Assembly (NCBI GenBank): GCA_038232055.1 | Contig: JBBSIN010000009.1 | Location: 1-48,250, forward strand | Direction: 5' to 3' | From: JBBSIN01 sp038232055 | GTDB taxonomy: Bacteria > Actinomycetota > Actinomycetes > JADGOV01 | Length of the DNA: 48,250 nt | Shown here: piece after piece, positions 16,138 to 24,960 of the stretch | Numbering within the stretch: the stretch's first letter is position 1 | Layout of the letters: each line of letters opens with the position of its first letter | Notes under the pieces: model-generated | Told to the model about the DNA's origin: nothing | Databases searched by the model: none | Seen by the model: the letters and a program-made list of their open reading frames with translations, nothing else | Translations under genes and position numbers: made by a program

Positions 16138-17157
16138 GTGAGCCAGCGGTCATCCGGCACGCTGCAGGGCAGGCCGACGGCCGTGTTCGGCACCCGCCCC
16201 GGGGCCCCACCCAGACGTCCGCTCGCCGGCTATGCCTTGACGCTCGCCGCCGCGGCCAACTTCGCGGTCGCCGGCAACGTCGCCGCGGCGCTGATGCGGG
16301 ACGGCGTCGAGCCGGTGGACCTCTCCCAGTACCGCATTCTCGGCTGCTTCGTCCCGCTACTCCTCTTCGCCGCCCTGCGGCGTCGCCTCGGTGGGGTGCC
16401 GCCACGCGCGCTGCCGGCTCTGCTCACCTTCGGCGTCGTCGGCACGGCCCTCGTCCAGCTCACCTACTACGGCGCCGTCGACCGGATCCCCATCGCCGTG
16501 GCCGGACTGCTGCAGCTCACCGGCGTGATCGTGGCCCTGCTCTTCTCGGTGCTCGTCTACCGGCTACCGACCAGCCGCATGGTCTGGCCGCTCGCGGCCG
16601 TCGCTCTCCTCGGCGCCTTCTTCGTGATCGGCGGTCAACGCCTGGGCCTGCACGGCTACGACACCGTCGGCATCGCCCTGGCCGGCGCCTCCGCCGTGTG
16701 CTTCGCTGCCTACTTCCTCGTCGGCGAGCGTGCCGTCGCGCGGCTGCCACTTCCCACCGTCCTCGCGTGGGGCTACCTCGCGGCGAGCGCCACCTGGGTC
16801 GTACTCGACATCGCTTGGCTCGGGCCGCCGGCGTTGCCGGCCGCGGGAAAGCTGGCCGGCATCTCCGTCGTCGTCCTACTCGGCACCCTGCTGCCCATCG
16901 TGATGGCCACGGCCGCGATCCGGCTGCTCGGCGCCTCCGCGGCGTCGCTGTCCAACGTCGCGACGCCCGCGCTGTCGGGCCTTCTCGCCTGGTTCGCGCT
17001 GGGTCAGCACCTGCCAGCGCTGCAGATCGTCGGCGGCGTGGTCGCGCTCGGCGCGATCGGAGTGCTGCAGGTTATCGACGTACGCCGCACCCGCACCCGC
17101 ACCCGCACCGGCACCGCCACCGCCACCGCCACCGCCACCGATGTGGTGCTCGACTAG
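16138..17157 (+). CDS. EamA/DMT-family transporter 1
   Basis: A 339-residue inner-membrane protein with about ten helices in two EamA repeats, beginning at GYALTLAAAANFAVAGNVAAA and again near GIALAGASAVCFAAYFLVGE. DMT proteins usually export amino acids or metabolites. The start is a GTG at 16138. The C-terminal tail RTRTRTRTGTATATATAT is encoded by a hexanucleotide repeat, so its length may vary between strains. Its stop shares the palindrome CTAG with the stop of the convergent LLM gene. It is one of three EamA genes in this window, and two of them have an operator within 40 bases of the start. Confidence 0.88.
   Translation: MSQRSSGTLQGRPTAVFGTRPGAPPRRPLAGYALTLAAAANFAVAGNVAAALMRDGVEPVDLSQYRILGCFVPLLLFAALRRRLGGVPPRALPALLTFGVVGTALVQLTYYGAVDRIPIAVAGLLQLTGVIVALLFSVLVYRLPTSRMVWPLAAVALLGAFFVIGGQRLGLHGYDTVGIALAGASAVCFAAYFLVGERAVARLPLPTVLAWGYLAASATWVVLDIAWLGPPALPAAGKLAGISVVVLLGTLLPIVMATAAIRLLGASAASLSNVATPALSGLLAWFALGQHLPALQIVGGVVALGAIGVLQVIDVRRTRTRTRTGTATATATATDVVLD
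17089..17139 (+). repeat. Hexanucleotide microsatellite in the EamA 1 tail
   Basis: Tandem CGCACC units followed by CACCGC-type units encode alternating Arg-Thr and then Thr-Ala in the last 20 residues of the transporter. Such runs change length by replication slippage. No frame change is present in this copy. Confidence 0.7.
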
Positions 17158-18224
17158 CGGAACGCGTCGCGGACCTCGCCGAGCAGCCGGATCGATTCGC
17201 GGACCAGACCGTCGGGGATGCCCGGGTACTTGGACCGGAACATCACGTGGCAGGAGTCGCCGACGATGTCGCCGAGGCGATGGAACAGCGGGATGAGGTC
17301 GTCCGGCGAGCCGAGCCAGACCTCGGTCCGGCGTCGGTCGTGCTCCTCGGTGGACATCCGGTCCGGATACCAGTCGGCGTACTGCTCGGGCGGCAGGCCG
17401 TACCAGTCTCCGTAGACACGGCGGGTGTACATGTACGCGTCCTGCAGGATCTGCCAGGCCGCATCCGGTCCGTCGGCGGAGAGGAAGCCGCCGAGTGTGA
17501 TGTAGAACCGCAGCGGCTCGGTCGGCCGGCCGTTGCGCTCCAGGGCGTCGCGGTAGAGCTGGACCGCCGACGCGACGCGGTCGAAGAGGTCGCGGTTGTG
17601 GCCCTCCGCGCCGAACACGTCGGAGTCGGTGCCGCCGTCCATGATGAAGGCGTCCGCCAGCCGGGCCACCCGGTCGATGGCCGGGAGCGCGTGGCCGCCC
17701 ATGAGCAGCGGGACGCCGTTCGGCTGCGCCGGCTTGGGGTAGACCTCGATGCCGCGCCGGCGGAAGTGTCGGCCGTCGACGGCGAGCGGTCCGTCGTCCC
17801 ACGCCTGCCGGAGCACCTGACAGAGCTCCTCGGTGCGCCGTACCCGTCCGGATCGGGTCACCTCGAAGCCGGCGTACTCGCTGTCGCGGTAGCCGAGGGC
17901 GATGCCGAGCTGGAAGCGCCCGCCGGTGAGCTGGTCGACGAATGCGGCGTCCTCGGCGAGGCGCACCGGGTCGTAGAGCGGTGCGAGGGCGACGGAGATG
18001 CCGACGGCGATACGCGAGGTGACCGCGCCCATGGCCGCGGCGAACGGAAGGACGCTGCCGACGTAGCCGCTGGGCAGGAAGTGGTGTTCGGAGATCCAGA
18101 CGGCGTCGAGCCCGACCTCCTCGGCGAGCTGCGCCTGACGGAGCGAGTCCTGCAGGACGCGGGCCTGTGAGACGCCTTCCACGGGCAGGCACTCGCCGGT
18201 ATAGACGCCCAGACCGATCTGCAC
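17154..18224 (-). CDS. LLM-class flavin-dependent monooxygenase 1
   Basis: Bacterial-luciferase-like TIM-barrel enzyme of 356 residues, probably FMN-dependent and two-component. The N-terminus MQIGLGVYTGE and the motif WISEHHFLPSGY are typical, as is LTGGRFQLGIALGYRDSEYAGF. The start is GTG 18224 with AGGAGA upstream. It is the last gene of a seven-gene minus-strand operon and lies one base after the RidA stop. An LLM enzyme beside a RidA protein recalls RutA/RutC of pyrimidine ring opening, but this protein is not clearly RutA. Confidence 0.88.
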   Translation of the reverse strand: MQIGLGVYTGECLPVEGVSQARVLQDSLRQAQLAEEVGLDAVWISEHHFLPSGYVGSVLPFAAAMGAVTSRIAVGISVALAPLYDPVRLAEDAAFVDQLTGGRFQLGIALGYRDSEYAGFEVTRSGRVRRTEELCQVLRQAWDDGPLAVDGRHFRRRGIEVYPKPAQPNGVPLLMGGHALPAIDRVARLADAFIMDGGTDSDVFGAEGHNRDLFDRVASAVQLYRDALERNGRPTEPLRFYITLGGFLSADGPDAAWQILQDAYMYTRRVYGDWYGLPPEQYADWYPDRMSTEEHDRRRTEVWLGSPDDLIPLFHRLGDIVGDSCHVMFRSKYPGIPDGLVRESIRLLGEVRDAFR

Positions 18225-18225
18225 G

Positions 18226-18660
18226 TCAGCTCTCCTGTTCGCGCGGTACGCATGCCGCGACGGCGCTGATCTGGACCAGGGCACCCTTCCAGAGGAACGC
18301 CGCACCAAAGCTGGTGCGCGCCGGTCGCGCCGCCCCGAATCGCTCGGCATAAATGCGGTTCATGGCGTCGAGGTCGGCTTCTCGGACGAACTGCACCTGG
18401 GTCCAGAGCACGTCCGCGAGCTCGCTGCCCGCAGCACGCACGATCTCCGCAAGATTGGTGATCGCCTGGTCGAACTCGGCGTCGAAGCCCCCGTCGACGA
18501 TGCTTCCCGTGGCGGGATCCCGCCCGATCTGCCCGGTGACCCAGACGAGCCCGTCCTGCACTCGCGCGTGGGGGTACGGACCGCGGGGCTCGGGTGCGGT
18601 GCCCAGGGTGAGGACGCTCCGAACCTTGCCCTGGCGTTCGGTCCCCTCGTCGGTCGTCAC
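18226..18660 (-). CDS. RidA-family imine/enamine deaminase-like protein
   Basis: YjgF/YER057c/UK114 protein of 144 residues that normally hydrolyses reactive 2-imino acids to 2-oxo acids. Visible are GPYPHARVQDGLVWVTGQIG, the central ITNLAEIVRAAGSELADVL, and PARTSFGAAFLWKGALVQISAVA, which includes the family Arg (PAR). Many RidA proteins read PARS at that point, so Thr is a mild change. The start is a GTG at 18660 that overlaps the E3 stop in a GTGA, so translation is coupled to lpdA. Its place among 2-oxo acid dehydrogenase genes fits a role in delivering 2-oxo acid to that complex. Confidence 0.9.
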   Translation of the reverse strand: MTTDEGTERQGKVRSVLTLGTAPEPRGPYPHARVQDGLVWVTGQIGRDPATGSIVDGGFDAEFDQAITNLAEIVRAAGSELADVLWTQVQFVREADLDAMNRIYAERFGAARPARTSFGAAFLWKGALVQISAVAACVPREQES

Positions 18661-20045
18661 GTCGTTCCCCGCTCTCGTCGTCGCATTCCCGCCGCTGCCG
18701 CTTCGCCGAACGCCTCGCTCAGCGTCGGATGCGGGGAAATCGTGCGCATGACGTCCTCGGCTCGACAGGCCGTCTCGACTGCCAGGCAGGCAGCGCCGAT
18801 GAGGTCACTGGCACCCAGCCCGGCGATCTGGACGCCGCGGATTACACCACTTCCCACCTCGAGAACGACCTTGACGAAACCGGCCTGCTCCCCCATCGTC
18901 GCGGCGCGGCCGGACGTGGCGAAGCGGGACCGTCCCACGGCGACGTCCACGCCCGCGCTCCTCGCCGCCGACTCGGTCAACCCGACACTGGCGAGCTCGG
19001 GGTCGGTGAAGGCGATCAGCGGCACCTCCTGGTCGAAGCCGGATGGCAGTCCGGCGATGACCTCGGCGGCCACCCGGCCCTCCTCCATAGCCTTGTGGGC
19101 GAGCGCCGGTCCCGGCGTGATGTCGCCGATCGCGTAGATGGTGCCGGCCGACGTACGCCGCTGCTCGTCGACTTCCAGATGGCCGCTGGGCAGTACCGGC
19201 ACGCCGACCTCGGCCAGCTGCAGGTCGTCGGTGTTGGGCTGGCGGCCGGCGGCGACGAGCACGTGCTCCGCTGGGATCGTGGCCGTCCCGTCGGGCGACT
19301 GGACGGTCAGGCAACCTCCGTCGTGGCCGGTCGCCGACGTCTTGGTCCGCACCGCCACGCCCAGGCGGTCGAGAGTTCGCTCGACCTCGCGCGCGAGCTC
19401 CGGGTCGAAACCGCCGAGGATGCGGTCGGTCATCTCCACGACGGTCACGCACGTCCCGAGCTTTGCGTACGCGATCCCGAGCTCGACGCCGATGTAGCCG
19501 CCACCCACGACCGCGAGGCTGGCAGGGACCGACTCAAGCGCCAACGCACCCGAGGAGTCGAGGACATGCACGCCGTCGACCACCAGGCCGGGCACCTGCA
19601 TCGGTCGCGAGCCGGTGGCGAGTATCGCCGCGTCGAAGCGGAAATGCGCCACGCCGTCGGCCGACTCCACCGCCACCCGACGAGGGCCGAGCAGTCGCGC
19701 AGTGCCACTGACCACCTCCACCTTGTCGAGAAGCTGCCCGACTCCACCCACGAGTCGGTCCACCACCGAACGCTTCCAGCCCTGCACGGCGGCGAAATCC
19801 ACGTCCGGGGCGATGGACACCCCGATCCCGCGGAGCCAACCTGCCCGGGCCACGTCGTGCGCCACCGTGATGAGCGCCTTGCTGGGGATGCACCCCACAT
19901 TGAGACACACCCCGCCGAGCCGCTTCCGCTCGACGAGGACGACCTCCTTGCCGAGCTCGGCGGCGCGCGCCGCGGCGGTGTAACCACCAGGCCCGCCACC
20001 GATGACCAGTACCTGCACCGGACGCGCCACCTCGCCGACGACCAC
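18657..20045 (-). CDS. lpdA: Dihydrolipoyl dehydrogenase (E3)
   Basis: FAD-dependent E3 subunit, 462 residues, that re-oxidises dihydrolipoamide with NAD. The FAD motif is VLVIGGGPGGYTAA, the redox disulfide is Cys47/Cys52 in GGVCLNVGCIPSK, the NAD motif is SLAVVGGGYIGVELG, and the FAD-binding segment is TIYAIGDITPGPALAHKA. The C-terminal dimer motif is HPTLSEAF with an adjacent His. The GTG at 20045 lies three bases after the E2 stop. Being in the E2 operon, it is probably dedicated to this complex. Confidence 0.95.
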   Translation of the reverse strand: MVVGEVARPVQVLVIGGGPGGYTAAARAAELGKEVVLVERKRLGGVCLNVGCIPSKALITVAHDVARAGWLRGIGVSIAPDVDFAAVQGWKRSVVDRLVGGVGQLLDKVEVVSGTARLLGPRRVAVESADGVAHFRFDAAILATGSRPMQVPGLVVDGVHVLDSSGALALESVPASLAVVGGGYIGVELGIAYAKLGTCVTVVEMTDRILGGFDPELAREVERTLDRLGVAVRTKTSATGHDGGCLTVQSPDGTATIPAEHVLVAAGRQPNTDDLQLAEVGVPVLPSGHLEVDEQRRTSAGTIYAIGDITPGPALAHKAMEEGRVAAEVIAGLPSGFDQEVPLIAFTDPELASVGLTESAARSAGVDVAVGRSRFATSGRAATMGEQAGFVKVVLEVGSGVIRGVQIAGLGASDLIGAACLAVETACRAEDVMRTISPHPTLSEAFGEAAAAGMRRRERGTT

Positions 20046-20048
20046 GGC

Positions 20049-21248
20049 TCAGCCCTCGCTGAGCAGGAGCTCGGCCGGGTTCTCGAGCAATTCCTGCACG
20101 GTGATGCAGAACGCCAGCATGAGGTCGCCGTCGATGATGCGATGGTCCGCCGCGAACGACATCGGAAGCACCGGGCGCACCTCGAGGCGGCCGTCCACGA
20201 CGGCCGGACGGTCCTGAACCCGCCCGAACCCCAGAATGGCCGCCTCGGGCGGCCGGATGATGGCGGTGCCGAACCAGCCCCCGAGCGGCCCGTGGTTGGT
20301 GACCGTGAAGGTGCCACCCGTCAAGGCGGCCGGTGGGATGCGCCGGTCTCGCGCGGCGATGGAGTGCTCCCGAACCTCCGCGGATACAGCGAGCAGCGAG
20401 CGTCGGTCGGCGTCGCGCACCACCGGCACGATGAGCCCCGCAGGGGTGGAGACGGCGACGCCGATGTTGCGGGAGGCTCGTACGACGATCTCGGCGGCGG
20501 CGACGTCGATCGAGCTGTTCACCATCGGATGCTCGACGAGCGCCAGCGCCGCGGCCTTGACGAGGAACGCCGTCAGGGTCAGCGGGACGCCGGCCGCCTC
20601 GGCGCGCCTGGTCAGCCGCTGTCGGAGGGCGAGCAGCTCGCCGGCATCGACCTCCCGGAAGGCGGTGATGTGCGGGACGGCCTGCCAGGACTGTGTCATG
20701 GTTTCGGTGATCCGCCGGCGGAGACCGCGAAGCGGGATGCGCTCGTCCTCCGGCTGCGCGGCGAGGTCCGAGGCGAGGTCCGAGGCGGCGGCCGAGACGG
20801 CTGGCGAGACGGCGCCGTATCCGCCAGCGGAGCTGGGCGCGGCGGCCGCCGCGCGGACATCCTCGTCGCTCACCCGGCCACCGGGACCCGTTCCGGCCAG
20901 CCCGCGCAGGTCGACCGACATCTCGCGCGCAAGGCGGCGCGTCGCCGGAGTGGCCAGCGCCCTCGCCGCCTCCGGGCCGGGTTGGCCGTTCCTGGAGGGT
21001 GCGGCCAGCTTGGCGTCGTCGATGACGATGAGCACGTCGCCGACCGGCAGGACGTCGCCCTCCGCCGCGCCGAGCCGCACGACCGTACCGGTGGCGGGTG
21101 CCGGCATCTCGACGAGCGCCTTGTCGGTCTGGATCTCGACGAACGGCTCGTCCTCCGCTACGGAGTCGCCCTCCTTGACCAGCCACCGGGTGATCTCCGC
21201 CTCGGTGAGCCCCTCGCCGATATCGGGCAGTCGAAACTCGTAGGCCAC
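20049..21248 (-). CDS. 2-oxo acid dehydrogenase E2, lipoamide acyltransferase
   Basis: Core subunit of 399 residues that carries the acyl group on lipoate and passes it to CoA. One lipoyl domain (residues 1-78) has the modified Lys43 in EIQTDKALVEMP. A peripheral subunit-binding domain follows (ATPATRRLAREMSVDL, TGPGGRVSDEDV). The acyltransferase domain ends with the catalytic SFAADHRIIDGD. One lipoyl domain and a shared E3 gene suit a branched-chain complex better than a pyruvate complex, but the substrate cannot be settled from this. GTG start at 21248 with an AGGAG site six bases upstream. Confidence 0.93.
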   Translation of the reverse strand: MAYEFRLPDIGEGLTEAEITRWLVKEGDSVAEDEPFVEIQTDKALVEMPAPATGTVVRLGAAEGDVLPVGDVLIVIDDAKLAAPSRNGQPGPEAARALATPATRRLAREMSVDLRGLAGTGPGGRVSDEDVRAAAAAPSSAGGYGAVSPAVSAAASDLASDLAAQPEDERIPLRGLRRRITETMTQSWQAVPHITAFREVDAGELLALRQRLTRRAEAAGVPLTLTAFLVKAAALALVEHPMVNSSIDVAAAEIVVRASRNIGVAVSTPAGLIVPVVRDADRRSLLAVSAEVREHSIAARDRRIPPAALTGGTFTVTNHGPLGGWFGTAIIRPPEAAILGFGRVQDRPAVVDGRLEVRPVLPMSFAADHRIIDGDLMLAFCITVQELLENPAELLLSEG

Positions 21249-21257
21249 ACATATCTC

Positions 21258-22235
21258 CTAGTACTCGACCGTGCGCCGGATGGCGGCGAGGATGCGGCGT
21301 ACGTCCGGGATGTACTCGTCCTCGAGCTGAGGCATCGGGATGGGGGTGTCGAAGCCTGAGACGCGCAGGACGGGCGCTTCCAGAGAGAGGAAGACCTCCT
21401 CCTGGATCGTGGCCACCACCTCAGAGGCGAAGCCGGCGGTCAACGGCGCCTCCTGGACGACGACGGCGCGTCCGGTGCGGCTCACCGACTCCGCGATGCC
21501 GTCGATGTCGAGCGGCACGAGCGTGCGCAGGTCCAGAACCTCCACGCTGATGCCGTCGGCCGCAGCGAGGTCCGCCGCCTCCTCCACGACCTGGACCAGC
21601 CCGCTCCAGGCGAGCACGGTCACGTGCTCTCCGGGTCGTGCCGTCCGGGCCTGCCCGAAGGGCACGAGATGGTCGCCTTCCGGCACCTCATCGCGCACAA
21701 GCCGGTAGCCGCGAAGCGGCTCGAGATAGACGACGGGGTCGTCGTCACGCATGGCGGTCGTCAGCAACCCCTTGGCGTCGGCGGCGGTCGCCGGTGCCAC
21801 GACCTTGAGCCCGGGGCAGTGGGCCAGCGCCGACTCGAAGGCGTCACAGTGCAGCTCCGGCGCTCGCACACCTCCGCCGTACGGCGCCCGCACCGTTACC
21901 TCCGCGCCGAAGCGGCCGTTGCTGCGCGAACGCATCCGGCCGAGCTGACCGGCGATCTGGTGGTAGGCCTGATAGGCGAAGCCAAGGAACTGCAGCTCGG
22001 CGACCGGCCGCATCCCGGCCGCGGCGAGACCCATTGCGGCTCCGACGATCGCCGCCTCGGAGACCGGGGTGTCCACGACGCGCTCCGCGCCGAAAGTGGC
22101 CTGCAGGCCGTCGGTGGCCCGGAAGACGCCGCCCGACTTGCCGACGTCCTCGCCGAGAACGATGACCCGGTCGTCGGTCCGCAGCTCCGCCTCGAGGGTC
22201 GACCGGATCGCCTCCACCATGCTGAGAACGGCCAT
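21258..22235 (-). CDS. 2-oxo acid dehydrogenase E1 beta
   Basis: Beta subunit of the thiamine-diphosphate E1 component, 325 residues. Motifs include VIVLGEDVGKSGGVFRATDGL, VDTPVSEAAIVGAAMGLA and ELQFLGFAYQAYHQIAGQ, followed by the transketolase C-terminal domain (VTVLAWSGLVQVVEEAAD, EVLDLRTLVPLD). It begins at the ATG at 22235 directly after the E1 alpha stop, and the E2 gene starts 10 bases after its stop. Similarity to branched-chain and acetoin E1 beta chains is about equal by eye. Confidence 0.94.
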   Translation of the reverse strand: MAVLSMVEAIRSTLEAELRTDDRVIVLGEDVGKSGGVFRATDGLQATFGAERVVDTPVSEAAIVGAAMGLAAAGMRPVAELQFLGFAYQAYHQIAGQLGRMRSRSNGRFGAEVTVRAPYGGGVRAPELHCDAFESALAHCPGLKVVAPATAADAKGLLTTAMRDDDPVVYLEPLRGYRLVRDEVPEGDHLVPFGQARTARPGEHVTVLAWSGLVQVVEEAADLAAADGISVEVLDLRTLVPLDIDGIAESVSRTGRAVVVQEAPLTAGFASEVVATIQEEVFLSLEAPVLRVSGFDTPIPMPQLEDEYIPDVRRILAAIRRTVEY

Positions 22236-23327
22236 CTAGCGTCCCGCCCGCTCCGCGCGGAACTCCGCGCGTTGCCGCTCGAGCCGCTTGGGTTCACCGA
22301 CGAAGACGTTGTCGAAGAAGGCGGCAGGGTCCGGCGGCCGGGTCGTATCGAACTCCTCGACCGCGCGCTCGATCTCCTCGTCGCACCACTTGACGGCCAG
22401 CGCGTCCGCCTCGTCGTCCCACCGGTCGATCGAGCGCAGGTAGGTCCTGAACCGCTCGATCGGGTCCAGGCCGCGCTGTGCCGCGACCTCCTCGGCGACG
22501 ACGTACCGGCTCGGGTCGTCGGCCGTGGTGTGCGCGCCGAACCGCGTGGTCACCGCCTCGAGGAGGGTCGGTCCGCCACCGTCAAGAGCGCGCAGCCGGG
22601 CCTCGCCTGTGGCGGCGTACATCGCCAGCACGTCGTTGCCGTCGACGCGCACCCCCGGCATGCCGTAGCCGGCTCCACGTACGGCGATGGACTCCGCGGC
22701 GGACTGGATCCGCCACGGCGTGGAGATGGCCCACCCGTTGTTCTGGCAGACGAAGACGACCGGCGCCTTGAGGACGCCGGCGAGGTTGCAGGACTCGTGG
22801 AAGTCGCCCTCCGAGCTCGCGCCGTCGCCGAAGTAGGCGACCACCACCGCGGCGAGCCGGCGGAGCCGCAGGCCCCAGGCCATGCCCACCGCATGCGGTA
22901 GGTGTGCGGCCAGTGCGACCTGCTGGGGGTAGAGATTGACCCCGACCGGAATCTCGGAACCCGCCGGATGCCCCATGCGCTGCAGGAGGTCAGTCGACAG
23001 CGGCAGCCCCATGTGCAGCATCGCAAGCTGCTCGCGGTACTGCGGGAAGACCCAGTCGACACCCTTGTCGATCGCGTACACGCTGCCGACGGAGGCCGCC
23101 TCCTGACCGGAGAGCGGGGCGTAGGTGCCGAGCTTTCCGCGCCGCTGCAGCGAGATCGCCTTCTGGTCGATACGACGACCGAGCATCATCAGCCGGAGCA
23201 TCCCGACGAGGTCCCCCTCGGCCACGTCCGGTGGCTCGGCGACGAGCGAGCCGGCCGGGTCCAGGACACGCCGGAGCTCGGGCGAAGCGTTCTTCCCCGC
23301 CGGCGCTCTGTGCTGGCCTGTCGACAC
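22236..23327 (-). CDS. 2-oxo acid dehydrogenase E1 alpha
   Basis: Alpha subunit of the E1 component, 363 residues, which binds thiamine diphosphate and decarboxylates the 2-oxo acid. The cofactor motif is GDGASSEGDFHESCNLAG, followed by APVVFVCQNNGWAISTP. An N-terminal LMMLGRRIDQKAISLQRRGKLGTYAPLSGQEA is typical of branched-chain or pyruvate E1 alpha. GTG start at 23327 with GAGGAGGAG upstream. It is preceded by an LLM gene (23 bases upstream), which begins the operon, so the whole complex probably depends on operator 4. Confidence 0.94.
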   Translation of the reverse strand: MSTGQHRAPAGKNASPELRRVLDPAGSLVAEPPDVAEGDLVGMLRLMMLGRRIDQKAISLQRRGKLGTYAPLSGQEAASVGSVYAIDKGVDWVFPQYREQLAMLHMGLPLSTDLLQRMGHPAGSEIPVGVNLYPQQVALAAHLPHAVGMAWGLRLRRLAAVVVAYFGDGASSEGDFHESCNLAGVLKAPVVFVCQNNGWAISTPWRIQSAAESIAVRGAGYGMPGVRVDGNDVLAMYAATGEARLRALDGGGPTLLEAVTTRFGAHTTADDPSRYVVAEEVAAQRGLDPIERFRTYLRSIDRWDDEADALAVKWCDEEIERAVEEFDTTRPPDPAAFFDNVFVGEPKRLERQRAEFRAERAGR

Positions 23328-23350
23328 GGCTCCTCCTCGGTGGCTCGTGC

Positions 23351-24241
23351 TCAGCCCGCCACGGCCGAGCGCAGCAGGTCGTGGACGCGGCCGGCGCCGT
23401 CCTCACGATCCCACGGCAGGTCGACGATAACGTCGTTCACACCGGCCCGTTCCAGTGCAGGCAGCGCCGCCGCGACGGCCGCCGGCTGCTCCGCAGACGC
23501 GACGATGCGCAGGACGATCCGTAGCATGTCCGGCTCGCGTCCGGCCGCCCGAGCGCCGGCGACGAGCTCGCGCCGTGCGCTCGACACCTCGTCCGGGTCC
23601 AACTGATCGGCCGACTGCTGGCCCAGCCAGCCGTCACCGCGAGTTCCCGCCCGACGCAAGGCGGCGGCGGTGTGGCCGCCGACGAGGATGGGCGGACGGC
23701 GGACGGGGGTCGGCTCGCAGACCACGTCGGGCGGCAGCTGGTAGTGCTCGCCGTCGAACGCCGCCGGCGAGCCGGTCCAGCACGACGCCAGCAGCTGCAG
23801 CCACTCGTCGAGGCGGCGCCCACGCGTCTCGAAGGGCACGCCCAGCGCCGCGAACTCCTCGGCCAGCCATCCTGCTCCCACGCCCAGGACGACGCGGCCG
23901 TGCGACAACGCGTCGATCGAGGCGATCTGCTTCGCGAAGACGACCGGATGCCGCAGCGGAAGCACCAGCACGGCGACGCCGATCTCCGCGCTGCTCGTCA
24001 CCGCGGCCATCGTGCTCATGGCCACGACTGCGTCGAACCACGGCAGGTCGGTGGCCCATGTCGCGCGGCCGTCCTTCGCGAAGGGATACCTTGACTCGAT
24101 CCGCCTCGGCTGTACGACGTGGTCGCTGGACCACACCGAGTCGAACCCAGCTGCCTCTGCCCGCCGGGCCATCTCGACGATCCCGATGGCAGCGGGCAGC
24201 GGCCCGGAGTTGGGCACTTTCGCACCGATGCGGATTCCCAT
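23351..24241 (-). CDS. LLM-class F420-type oxidoreductase 2
   Basis: Luciferase-like TIM-barrel enzyme of 296 residues and the first gene of the 2-oxo acid dehydrogenase operon. Motifs are GFDSVWSSDHVVQPRR, GVAVLVLPLRHPVVFAKQIAS and GRVVLGVGAGWLAEEFAALG, which resemble the actinobacterial F420-dependent group more than the EHH group. F420 versus FMN is not decided by eye. ATG 24241 is chosen with AAGGAGCC just upstream; the open frame continues to 24391 through operator 4. E1 alpha follows 23 bases after its stop. Confidence 0.87.
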   Translation of the reverse strand: MGIRIGAKVPNSGPLPAAIGIVEMARRAEAAGFDSVWSSDHVVQPRRIESRYPFAKDGRATWATDLPWFDAVVAMSTMAAVTSSAEIGVAVLVLPLRHPVVFAKQIASIDALSHGRVVLGVGAGWLAEEFAALGVPFETRGRRLDEWLQLLASCWTGSPAAFDGEHYQLPPDVVCEPTPVRRPPILVGGHTAAALRRAGTRGDGWLGQQSADQLDPDEVSSARRELVAGARAAGREPDMLRIVLRIVASAEQPAAVAAALPALERAGVNDVIVDLPWDREDGAGRVHDLLRSAVAG

Positions 24242-24278
24242 GGCTCCTTGCTCCAGAGGTGACGAGAGAGTACATGAG

Positions 24279-24294
24279 ACGTACGAACGTTCAC
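24279..24294. promoter_or_regulatory. Predicted operator 4
   Basis: ACGTACGAACGTTCAC, the consensus in reverse orientation with one or two mismatches in the last half. It lies between divergent genes: 38 bases from the LLM start at 24241 and 17 bases from the EthD start at 24311. On the minus strand it governs the seven-gene LLM-E1-E2-E3-RidA-LLM operon. Confidence 0.65.
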
Positions 24295-24310
24295 TAGCGA
24301 GGAGACCGGC

Positions 24311-24949
24311 GTGATCACGCGACTCTGGATGGGCAACGCTCGCGGCGGGTCGTCGGCCGAGTCGTTCCGGGTCCATTGGCGGGACCGGCATGCCCCGATC
24401 GCCCTGCGCCTCCCAGGACTACGGGCCTACGTGCAGAACCACCCGGTGAGCCACGGTGTGCCGAACGCCTTCGACGGTTGTTCCGAGCTCGACTTCGACG
24501 ACGTGGCGGCAATGCGGGCCGCCTTCCGCGCACCGGTCATGGCGGACGCCAACGAGGACGAGGCACTCTTCGCCGACGAGCGGCGCTTCGCCCTGGTGGT
24601 GACCGAACGGAGCGTCCTCGCCGACGGGAAGACGCCTGCCGACGCCGTTCGGCTGATGACGTACCTGCACGCCAACCCGGCGATGGGACGGAAGCCGCTG
24701 GTCGCGGCCATTCAGCATGATGCGGCTGCATCGCCAGCGCTTCGTCATGAGGTTTTCGTCACGCTGCAGAAGGCGCACGTCGGGGAGGTGCCGCCCGCGT
24801 GCGACGTGGTCGAGTCCCTCTGGTTCGCCGGCGAGGACGATGCGGAGCACTACCGCACGTCGGCCGCGGCCGTTGAGGCCGCGGAACGGCTGAAGGGCCT
24901 TGCGTTCGGCCGGGAGACGGTCCTGGTGCGGCCGCTGCGCTTCCGATGA
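24311..24949 (+). CDS. EthD-domain protein
   Basis: A 212-residue protein with an N-terminal EthD-type dimeric alpha+beta barrel: FRVHWRDRHAPIALRLPGLRAYVQNHP. The second half (LMTYLHANPAMGRKPLVAAIQHD, AHVGEVPPACDVVESLWFAGEDD) looks like a second domain of the same fold. EthD proteins accompany oxygenases and dehydrogenases in catabolic clusters and some are decarboxylases or cyclases, but the role here is unknown. GTG start at 24311, 17 bases from operator 4. It ends convergently with the M24 gene. Confidence 0.8.
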   Translation: MITRLWMGNARGGSSAESFRVHWRDRHAPIALRLPGLRAYVQNHPVSHGVPNAFDGCSELDFDDVAAMRAAFRAPVMADANEDEALFADERRFALVVTERSVLADGKTPADAVRLMTYLHANPAMGRKPLVAAIQHDAAASPALRHEVFVTLQKAHVGEVPPACDVVESLWFAGEDDAEHYRTSAAAVEAAERLKGLAFGRETVLVRPLRFR

Positions 24950-24960
24950 ACCGGGAGGGC

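Noticed and set aside
18729..21359. Plus-strand open frame of 876 codons
   Set aside because: It is antisense to lpdA and the E2 gene, which show full family motifs; the frame's composition is His/Arg/Asp-rich without any recognisable domain.
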